Shown: piece after piece, positions 54,248 through 60,666 of the stretch | How the letters are laid out: every line of letters starts with the position of its first letter | Numbering within the stretch: the first letter of the stretch is position 1 | Assembly: GCF_004364165.1 (NCBI RefSeq) | Contig: NZ_SOAY01000010.1 | Location: 1-64,000, forward strand | Reading direction: 5' to 3' | DNA: 64,000 nt | Source of the DNA: Maribacter spongiicola | GTDB taxonomy: Bacteria > Bacteroidota > Bacteroidia > Flavobacteriales > Flavobacteriaceae | Notes under the pieces: generated by a model | Told to the model about the DNA's origin: nothing | Databases searched by the model: none | Seen by the model: the letters and a program-made list of their open reading frames with translations, nothing else | Program-made: the position numbers and the translations under genes

Positions 54248-55330
54248 TCATTTCACTAAAATGTTCATTAACTTCTTATTTAAATATAATTTTTCTTTTC
54301 CAACTTTTATGGAGGTTAGAAACCCTTTTTTTTCAAGGGCATTTAAATAATTACCAACTGTTTTTGGTGTTCCTAAACCAATATCAATCAAGTTTTGTCT
54401 TTTTGTATAAGGAAGCCTAAAAATTACCTCAACTAAATCTTTAGAATAAACTTTTGGTAGCGTGTCTTTAATATTTTCACCTGTTAAATCCATAAGCTTT
54501 GTAATTGACTCCAGTCTATTTAGACCATCAATTGAAGTTTTTTCCACCATGTCAAGCATATAAATAATGAATTTTGACCAATCATTTTTCTCTGTTATAT
54601 TTCTTAAACCTTTATAATATTCATTTTTATACTTTATAATATACTCGCTAAGATACAAGGCTGGAACATCTAAAAGTTTTTCAAGTTTAAGTTGTAGTAA
54701 AAGAATAATTCTGCCCGTTCTTCCATTACCATCCAAAAAAGGATGGATAGCTTCAAATTGGTAATGGGATATTGCCATTTTAATTAAAGGGTCAATCGTA
54801 CTATTTTCATTAATAAATGATTCTAAATTTGCCATTTTAGCTCTTATAACCTCTTCACCTGATGGCGGTGTATAAATGGTTTCACCTTTTTTATTTGATA
54901 ATGTTGTTCCTGGAGTCGTTCTAACTCCTGCTGTATTTTGTTTTATACACTGAACTATTTCAACACATAAATTAGTAGTAATAAAAGGTTTTTTTTCAAG
55001 CTGACTTAAGCCAAGCCAAATAGCTTCTTTATAATTAATTACTTCTTTAGTTGCCGGGTTGTCAAACTTTTTATCCGCAACAATTGCCTGGTATATATCG
55101 TCATTTGTGGTAATAATATTTTCAATTTCTGAACTGGCTTTGGCTTCTTGTAAATGTAAAGCATCAATAAATAAGTTCGGATTTGGCAGATTTCTAATAG
55201 CTCCATTTAACTGAGCCAATGCTCTACTAGCAGCAATTGTTTTTATTAATACCTCCTTTGTTTCTAATTCTGTTTTAGGCGGAAGTAGCGGAAGATTATT
55301 ATACGGTTTAGTCTTAATAAAGCTTTCCAT
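54248..55330 (-). CDS. Fic family protein with C-terminal winged helix
   Basis: A 360-aa Fic-domain protein. The catalytic motif is HPFLDGNGRTGR (residues 196-207, His196), typical of AMP transferases. N-terminal to it, SSEIEN (66-71) fits the (S/T)xxxE(G/N) inhibitory motif, placing it in class II, where the inhibitory helix is in the same chain. The C-terminus (about residues 300-358) looks like a winged-helix DNA-binding domain. Four copies of ACGAAGGTAAA-like motifs precede the start, so it may autoregulate. It lies alone between two copies of the transporter 3' end and converges with the transporter, suggesting horizontal insertion. The modified target is unknown. Confidence 0.9.
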   Translation of the reverse strand: MESFIKTKPYNNLPLLPPKTELETKEVLIKTIAASRALAQLNGAIRNLPNPNLFIDALHLQEAKASSEIENIITTNDDIYQAIVADKKFDNPATKEVINYKEAIWLGLSQLEKKPFITTNLCVEIVQCIKQNTAGVRTTPGTTLSNKKGETIYTPPSGEEVIRAKMANLESFINENSTIDPLIKMAISHYQFEAIHPFLDGNGRTGRIILLLQLKLEKLLDVPALYLSEYIIKYKNEYYKGLRNITEKNDWSKFIIYMLDMVEKTSIDGLNRLESITKLMDLTGENIKDTLPKVYSKDLVEVIFRLPYTKRQNLIDIGLGTPKTVGNYLNALEKKGFLTSIKVGKEKLYLNKKLMNILVK

Positions 55331-55331
55331 T

Positions 55332-55425
55332 AACGAAGGTAAATTTTACATCTATACAATATACGAAGGTAAATATAATAATTTTTTACCTTCGTTTGAA
55401 TTAAAACGGTAATCTTTACCCTCGT
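55332..55425. promoter_or_regulatory. Four-copy operator-like repeat upstream of fic
   Basis: ACGAAGGTAAA occurs at 55333-55343 and 55363-55373, its inverse TTTACCTTCGT at 55385-55395, and a one-mismatch inverse at 55415-55425. Two direct and two inverted copies in about 93 bp immediately upstream of fic form a symmetric cluster, as expected for an autoregulator binding region. A candidate ligand is the winged helix of the Fic protein itself. Confidence 0.7.
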
Positions 55426-55509
55426 ATCTACTCACTTTTCTATTTTATTCCATATTAAAATAGAAATTATATCACATACGTAATTAGCTCTTATCTAGAC
55501 TATTATCTC

Positions 55510-55582
55510 CAATTACCAAAATGCCCGAAACTAAAGGGGTTTCTTTAGAGGAATTGAGTAAGGAGTTGGTGAAGGAGTAGAT
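55510..55582. pseudogene. 73-bp direct repeat, right copy (orphan 3' end of the MFS gene)
   Basis: A detached copy of the 3' end of the sugar porter gene, including its stop codon, 70 of 73 bp identical to 54175-54247. It has no start and is not expressed as a gene. It is followed by a terminator (55600-55635) that is probably the ancestral one of the transporter. Confidence 0.88.
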
Positions 55583-55599
55583 AGTAAGTATTTATAGAA

Positions 55600-55635
55600 A
55601 AAGAGCCCTCGTTATAATTATTACGAGGGCTCTTT
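55600..55635. terminator. Terminator hairpin downstream of the orphan MFS 3' end
   Basis: GAGCCCTCGT (55603-55612) pairs with ACGAGGGCTC (55623-55632), extended by AAA/TTT. The 3' side runs into TTTC on the plus strand, and the minus side has an A/T-rich end, so it may also stop the AraC operon, whose stop faces it. Confidence 0.8.
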
Positions 55636-55666
55636 CTTAATTCTAAGGTTAAAGATTGCCAACCAT

Positions 55667-56578
55667 TTAATTCATACTATACTTTTCTCGATACGCCGTG
55701 GGGCTAATGCCCTCTTTCTTCTTAAACAACCTTGAAAAATAATGCGGATACTCAAATCCCAACTCGTACGCTACCTCAGCGATACTTTTACTGGGCTGCA
55801 ACAACATATTTTTTGCCTCATCAATTAACAGCAATTGCAAATGCTCGGTAGTAGTTTTACCGGTTTCTTTCTTTAAGGTATCACTTAGGTAACGCTGAGA
55901 TACCAACATTTTATGCGCGATCTGTTCTATACTCGGTATACCATTTTCCTGTAATTGCCCCGATTCAAAATACGCTATTAATTGTGCATTAAATTGCTCC
56001 AATAAACTTGTAGAAAGTTCTTTTCTGTTTAAAAACTGCCTTTCATAAAAACGGTTCGCATATTTCAAAAGGGTGCTCAGTTGTGATATAATGATGTCTT
56101 TACTAAACTCATCTTGATTATTCTGATACTCTATTTCAATATTTTCTACTATGGATTCTAATTGCTTTTCTTCTTTTGGTGATAGATGTAACGCTTCATT
56201 GACCGAATACGAAAAGTAGCCGTATTTCTTAATCTGTTGCGCCAATTCCGTCCCTTTTAAAAAGTCTTCATGAAAGTTGATTGAAAAACCATTTTGCTCA
56301 AAAACTGCGCTACTATCCCACTGTAATACTTGCCTAGGGGCTATAAAAAACAAAGCTCCATTGGTAAAATCATATGTTGTTCTACCATAGTTTAAATCGC
56401 CCTTTACAATCTTTTTAAAACTGATGGAATAACAGTCGTTGGTAATTGGTGGGGAACTTTCTTTCGGGCAGGGTAAAAAACCATCTTCCGATGCTGAAAA
56501 CACACTTAACATAGGGTGTTCTGGACCGGGTAGCTCCAAATATTTTAAAAATGCCGATAAGGTTTTAAAGTGCTGCAT
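55667..56578 (-). CDS. AraC family transcriptional regulator
   Basis: A 303-aa AraC/XylS regulator. The C-terminal double HTH (about residues 200-300) includes the segment AEVAYELGFEYPHYFSRLFKKKEGISPTAYR, which is the family signature; the N-terminal domain is a cupin-like sensor. It is the last gene of a three-gene minus-strand cluster (dehydrogenase, membrane protein, regulator), with 4 bp to the membrane gene, so it probably controls that cluster. Effector unknown. Confidence 0.93.
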   Translation of the reverse strand: MQHFKTLSAFLKYLELPGPEHPMLSVFSASEDGFLPCPKESSPPITNDCYSISFKKIVKGDLNYGRTTYDFTNGALFFIAPRQVLQWDSSAVFEQNGFSINFHEDFLKGTELAQQIKKYGYFSYSVNEALHLSPKEEKQLESIVENIEIEYQNNQDEFSKDIIISQLSTLLKYANRFYERQFLNRKELSTSLLEQFNAQLIAYFESGQLQENGIPSIEQIAHKMLVSQRYLSDTLKKETGKTTTEHLQLLLIDEAKNMLLQPSKSIAEVAYELGFEYPHYFSRLFKKKEGISPTAYREKYSMN

Positions 56579-56582
56579 ATTA

Positions 56583-57092
56583 CTAGTTCATTTCTTTAGC
56601 TGCCAACTGTAATTGTTTATTGTAACCGTCTATTCTGGCATGTGCGGTACCGTCAACCAACAAAATGGCGACCAACATCCCAATTGTTGTAATCATACTC
56701 GCTCTCCAAATAGGTGTGCTTACAAATAACAATACCAACGCACAAACTATTATAATTATCGGGATTGCGGTAAAAACAACCGTATTATATTCTTTTAGAG
56801 TAGCTTTGGCACGCTCAAGTTCTGATGCTACGAATGCCGGTGCATCTGTTTCATATGCTTTTTCAAATTGAGGTATTCTTGATTTATTGGTAAAGAACAA
56901 TCCCAACCCAATGATCATAAGTAATGAACCCGCTACCAAAGTAGGTATAATGTAAGCTCTTGCCATATCGGTCTTGCCCAATTGCCAAAACCCAAAGCTA
57001 GCCATTAAAAATGCCAGACCGAAGAGCATGAAAAACGGAGTTGAAACTAGTTCTGCCTTTGCCCAATCTGTTGCTGCTTTTAAAATATCCAT
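56583..57092 (-). CDS. Four-span membrane protein of unknown function
   Basis: A 169-aa integral membrane protein with spans near residues 18-37, 47-66, 108-127 and 132-150, and a hydrophilic loop between spans 2 and 3. I do not recognise a named family. It lies 26 bp after the dehydrogenase gene and 4 bp before the AraC regulator gene, so it is co-transcribed with them. Confidence 0.75.
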   Translation of the reverse strand: MDILKAATDWAKAELVSTPFFMLFGLAFLMASFGFWQLGKTDMARAYIIPTLVAGSLLMIIGLGLFFTNKSRIPQFEKAYETDAPAFVASELERAKATLKEYNTVVFTAIPIIIIVCALVLLFVSTPIWRASMITTIGMLVAILLVDGTAHARIDGYNKQLQLAAKEMN

Positions 57093-57118
57093 GGTTATAA
57101 TTTTGGTCGATTACTAAT

Positions 57119-58069
57119 TTACAAATTCCAAGTTACACCGGTTTCGTTTTCCGATAGCTCCCAAAGTCTTTTCATTACCGGCTTATCTTTTGCGTGTGGC
57201 TCTAGTTTACACTCCCCAACGGGACCTGTCCAATAATTTTTACCTGTAGGACCGTAAAATGCTGTTTGGTCCAAATCGGGTTCTGTAGCGCACATCAATT
57301 CTGGGTATGCCCCTTTCTCTGCAGATTGTACCATGGGCGTTAATTTCATGATCTGCCAAATGAATCTGGTCATTAAACTTCCGCTGGTTTTTATAAGTGA
57401 TGTCGATGATGCCCCTGGGTGACAAGCATATGATTTCACACCTGTTTTTCCAGCTGCCTTAAGTCGGTCTTGCAGTTCATACACACACATGATCTGTGCT
57501 AATTTACTTTGGCTGTACACCCCGTTCGGACTATAATTTTTGTCCCAGTTCATATCATCGAACTGTATGGTCTTAATTCCCAAATTGTAGCCCATACTAC
57601 CTACAGTCACTATTCGCCCATTCGATTCTTCAATGCGTGGGTATAGCAATGCCTGCAGTAAGAAGTTACCATAGTGGTTTACCCCTAAATGACTTTCAAA
57701 TCCATCTTCTGTAAATGTCTGTTTTGGTACTTGGGCAATAGCAGCGTTACACATCAACGCATCTATTTGTGGTAAGGTTTTCAGCACTTCTTCGGCAGCT
57801 TTTCTTACCGAAGCCAATGATGCCAGGTCCATCTGTATATTCGTCACCGGTATGGCATTACCTAGCTCTTGTTTTAAGGTTGCCAAGGTATCTGCAGCTT
57901 TTGTTGGGTTACGGTTCAACATCACCACTTTTGCTTCTTTTTTCAAAAGAATTTTTGCCGCTTCAAAACCTGTACCGCTCGTAGTACCCGTTATAACGAA
58001 TGTTTTGCCCTTTAGGGTTGTAATCCTATCGGGCGTCCACCCTTTTTTACCAAATTGTGTTGTACTCAT
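57119..58069 (-). CDS. SDR family oxidoreductase (protochlorophyllide-reductase-like)
   Basis: A 316-aa dehydrogenase. TGTTSGTGFEAAK (about residues 28-40) is the nucleotide-binding turn, CNAA lies near residue 108, and YSQSKLAQ provides the catalytic Tyr/Lys. Length and N-terminal extension resemble light-dependent protochlorophyllide reductase and retinol dehydrogenase-like SDRs. No chlorophyll genes are near, so a different substrate is expected. It is the first gene of a cluster with a membrane protein and an AraC regulator. Confidence 0.88.
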   Translation of the reverse strand: MSTTQFGKKGWTPDRITTLKGKTFVITGTTSGTGFEAAKILLKKEAKVVMLNRNPTKAADTLATLKQELGNAIPVTNIQMDLASLASVRKAAEEVLKTLPQIDALMCNAAIAQVPKQTFTEDGFESHLGVNHYGNFLLQALLYPRIEESNGRIVTVGSMGYNLGIKTIQFDDMNWDKNYSPNGVYSQSKLAQIMCVYELQDRLKAAGKTGVKSYACHPGASSTSLIKTSGSLMTRFIWQIMKLTPMVQSAEKGAYPELMCATEPDLDQTAFYGPTGKNYWTGPVGECKLEPHAKDKPVMKRLWELSENETGVTWNL

Positions 58070-58188
58070 TATATCCTATTTTTTATATGTCTAAAGAATA
58101 GGACAAAGGTAAAATGGGGGATAGGCTTTTGCCTTACACACATTTTCGAATGTTGTGTACTTTTTGGTGGATATTAGGGTTTTATTGG

Positions 58189-58236
58189 GATGGTGAATTA
58201 GTGAGATGGTGAGTTAACGAAAAGGTGAATTTATGC
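58189..58236. repeat. Three imperfect 16-bp tandem repeats
   Basis: GATGGTGAATTAGTGA, GATGGTGAGTTAACGA and AAAGGTGAATTTATGC follow each other directly in the spacer between two minus-strand genes. The first two match at 13 of 16 positions and the third is weaker. No function is apparent. Confidence 0.7.
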
Positions 58237-58242
58237 CTTGTA

Positions 58243-59247
58243 TCATTTATCGAGCCAATCTGTTTTTAGATAGTGTAAAGCATCTTCTAAAGCCTGTTTA
58301 GATGATTTAGGATTAAAACCTAACTCTTCTACCGATTTACGTATATCGTAATCTTGTTTTAAGCCATAAAACATATCCAGATAATGTCTTTGCAATAAGG
58401 GCTCTTTTCCACTTATACGACTACCAAATTCCATTACTGTTGCAACGGCATACAACAACCATTTAGGGACCTTTCTAGGTATTCTTAATTTTAATTCCGG
58501 ATATAGATCCGCAGCTATCTGTACACTTTCTTGTAGTGTTGTGTGTTTCTTGTTCGCTAAAATATAACGTTCTAGATTTCTACCTTTTTCCATCGCGCTA
58601 TACAAACCCGTGGCAACATCATTTACATCTATCCAATTAAGTGTAATGTTGGTATCTACCGGTATTTCACCTTTTAAAATTTGTAATACTAGTGCATTGG
58701 TATAACTTAATTTAAACGCTTTTGAGCCAATCATTGCAGAAGGTAGTACCACTATGGTTCTAATATTATATTTTTCTCCCAATGTCAATGCAAGCTTATC
58801 AGAATCGTTTTTAGAATTGTAATACCAGTTTCTACGGTCTTTATTATAACCATTATTTACACTGGCCGGTAATTTTGTAAAATCTAAACTAGCGACAGAA
58901 CTTACATAAACAATGTTCTTAACACCGCATACTTTTGCAATATCAAATACATTTTGGGTACCTTTTAAATTGTTGTCATATATCTCGGCTTTGGGATCTT
59001 TAGCCCACATACTAAAATTTGCGGCTACTGCGTATACATTTGTCACACCGGAAAATGCTTTTCTAAGTGATACTTTATCTGTAATATCCGCTTCAACCAC
59101 TTCGCAATCTAAGCCCTTAAATGGTTCTTGATTAGTACTATTTCTTACCGTGGTCCTAACTTGTAGATTTTTGGCAAGTAAAAGGCGTACTAAATTGTTA
59201 CCTAAATGACCGTTGCCTCCCGTTACCAATGAAATTTCGTTGCTCAT
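58243..59247 (-). CDS. NAD-dependent epimerase/dehydratase family protein (dihydroflavonol-reductase-like)
   Basis: A 334-aa extended SDR. GGNGHLGNNLVRLLL (about residues 8-22) is the Rossmann GxxGxxG motif; the catalytic site is the YYNSK region (about residue 147) with Ser in YVSSVASLDF. The sequence style matches dihydroflavonol 4-reductase/cinnamoyl-CoA-reductase-like bacterial members, which reduce varied carbonyls. It is followed by the 16-bp repeat region. Confidence 0.88.
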   Translation of the reverse strand: MSNEISLVTGGNGHLGNNLVRLLLAKNLQVRTTVRNSTNQEPFKGLDCEVVEADITDKVSLRKAFSGVTNVYAVAANFSMWAKDPKAEIYDNNLKGTQNVFDIAKVCGVKNIVYVSSVASLDFTKLPASVNNGYNKDRRNWYYNSKNDSDKLALTLGEKYNIRTIVVLPSAMIGSKAFKLSYTNALVLQILKGEIPVDTNITLNWIDVNDVATGLYSAMEKGRNLERYILANKKHTTLQESVQIAADLYPELKLRIPRKVPKWLLYAVATVMEFGSRISGKEPLLQRHYLDMFYGLKQDYDIRKSVEELGFNPKSSKQALEDALHYLKTDWLDK

Positions 59248-59305
59248 ATTCTTATTTTATAAGAGCAAATTTCAAGCGCTTGGCGGACTAAAAAAATAAC
59301 ATTTG

Positions 59306-59881
59306 TTAGAAAACGATTTGCTTTCTAATACGGCTTAATGATTGCGGCTCCATCCCCAAGAATGATGCAATATTGTCTATAGAAACACCAGCCACTAGTT
59401 TTGGATGTTGATTTACGAATTTTAAGTAGCGCTCTTTTGCCGTTAATAATTGAAAATCTTTAACTCGTTCCATTTTGCAATTAAGATGCTCATTGGTCAC
59501 TTCTTTTACAAATTGTGTCCAGAACGTTGTTTTGGTCTGTAAACGGGTGAAGTCTTTTTTTGAAATTTTTACTACTTGACATTCCGTAATGGTTTCGTAA
59601 TAATCATTTGCAGATGTTTCGGTCATGAAACTATCTAAAGATGTAAATATATCATTTTCTTCTACAAGATGTTGAACAACTATTTTGCCATCTATATTTT
59701 GATATCCCTTTACAATCCCCTTCTCCAAGAAATAGATAAATCGCTCTACATTTCCCTCTTTTAGAAGTAGGGTTTGTGCTGGTACTTTTTCTGACACAAA
59801 ACAATCGCTAATTAACTCCTTATCCGATGAAGTTAACCTAACTTTTGCTTGTATGTAGTTGATAAGGTTTTCCATTTTCAA
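59306..59881 (-). CDS. Crp/Fnr family transcriptional regulator
   Basis: A 191-aa cyclic nucleotide-binding-domain regulator. The beta-roll sensor domain covers about residues 25-115 (including FLEKGIVKGYQNIDGKIVVQH); a C-terminal HTH follows (about 150-190) with LLTAKERYLKFVNQHP and SIDNIASFLGMEPQSLSRIRK. Cysteines for an Fnr iron-sulfur cluster are absent. Many Bacteroidota genomes have short Crp-like regulators of this form. It precedes the epimerase gene by 58 bp on the same strand and may regulate it. The ATG at 59875 is an alternative start. Confidence 0.88.
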   Translation of the reverse strand: MKMENLINYIQAKVRLTSSDKELISDCFVSEKVPAQTLLLKEGNVERFIYFLEKGIVKGYQNIDGKIVVQHLVEENDIFTSLDSFMTETSANDYYETITECQVVKISKKDFTRLQTKTTFWTQFVKEVTNEHLNCKMERVKDFQLLTAKERYLKFVNQHPKLVAGVSIDNIASFLGMEPQSLSRIRKQIVF

Positions 59882-59988
59882 TGTGCTAATACCATAGTTA
59901 TTTTAATATATAATTATCTCGTTAATGAGTCCTTTCTATCTACTGTTGTTAATAGAGTTAAGTTTATCAATATACATTTAATAATCTA

Positions 59989-60390
59989 TTATAAACCTTC
60001 AATTTTAAATAGCTCATCTCCAGGAATTAAATCTTTTTTATGTTCACAAGTCCAGATTACTTTACCATTAAAGGAACTCTCACAATCCACGGTAACGCCT
60101 TCGTTTCCAATTTCACATAATACATCACCAGATTTTACCCTATTGCCAACTTTTACATACCATTTTTCTAAAACTAAAGGCATCTGATTTCCCAAATCTG
60201 GTGTTGTACATACACTTACTTCTCCTGTTTTCAGTTCTGGAATGACAACCTTATTAGACGTTGTATCTTCTCTCTCCATTTCTTCCCTAGTCTTAAAATG
60301 AGGATTTGCTTTAAAATCCTCCATATACTGGGCGCTTTTCTTATTATACATAAAAAGCTTAGCTAAATATGCTTCTATTATTTTTCTCAA
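59989..60390 (-). CDS. Lipoyl/biotinyl-like domain protein lacking the modification lysine
   Basis: A 133-aa protein. Residues 1-45 form a charged helical N-terminus; residues about 48-132 form a lipoyl/biotinyl-type beta-barrel (KWYVKVGNRVKSGDVLCEIG, then SSFNGKVIWTCEHKKDLIPGDEL). At the hairpin that normally carries the DKA/MKM lysine the sequence is GNEGVTVD (95-102), with no Lys. It therefore probably cannot be lipoylated or biotinylated. Adjacent genes do not encode an acyltransferase complex. The function is unknown. Confidence 0.75.
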   Translation of the reverse strand: MRKIIEAYLAKLFMYNKKSAQYMEDFKANPHFKTREEMEREDTTSNKVVIPELKTGEVSVCTTPDLGNQMPLVLEKWYVKVGNRVKSGDVLCEIGNEGVTVDCESSFNGKVIWTCEHKKDLIPGDELFKIEGL

Positions 60391-60471
60391 ATTAGAACCT
60401 TAAAAGTGTAAACTATGAGACTTTAACTTTGTAAAGGATGTCCCTTTAACGTACCGTATTGAAGATAACGT

Positions 60472-60528
60472 CTCCGTATATGAAACGTAGCGTGTAAAAA
60501 GACACTGTCGTTTCGGATTATATACGAG
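60472..60528. other. Long imperfect hairpin in the accessory region
   Basis: Nested complementary segments: CTCCGTATAT (60472-60481) with ATATACGAG (60520-60528), GAAACG (60482-60487) with CGTTTC (60509-60514), and GTGT (60492-60495) with ACAC (60502-60505), separated by small bulges. A second perfect stem GCCAAATTT/AAATTTGGC is at 60571-60590. This 260-bp spacer carries no credible gene. The bulged-hairpin form recalls recombination sites such as attC, but no integrase was found. Confidence 0.55.
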
Positions 60529-60648
60529 CCGAATTTTTAAATTTTTCTTTTTATCTTTATTTTACTAAAAGCCAAATTTAAAAATTTGGCGGTCTTGGCA
60601 AATACACACAAACCTTTCGGAAAGCCTATACTAGCTATGTTTTATATA

Positions 60649-60662
60649 CATTGTTGGCAGTA
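60649..60662. repeat. 14-bp inverted repeat, copy flanking the 3' end of the RT gene
   Basis: CATTGTTGGCAGTA lies 5 bp from the RT stop codon and is the exact reverse complement of 62699-62712, which sits 14 bp from the RT start. The similarity continues weakly outward (TTTATA-like sequence), so the RT gene is neatly boxed by the inverted repeat. Confidence 0.85.
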
Positions 60663-60666
60663 GTTT

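Noticed and set aside
54248-55580. Insertion sequence around fic
   Set aside because: There is no transposase and no terminal inverted repeats; the flanking repeats are copies of a host gene 3' end, which fits a different mechanism.
57852-58094. Open frame opposite the start of the SDR gene
   Set aside because: It is antisense to a clear dehydrogenase and has no recognisable domain.
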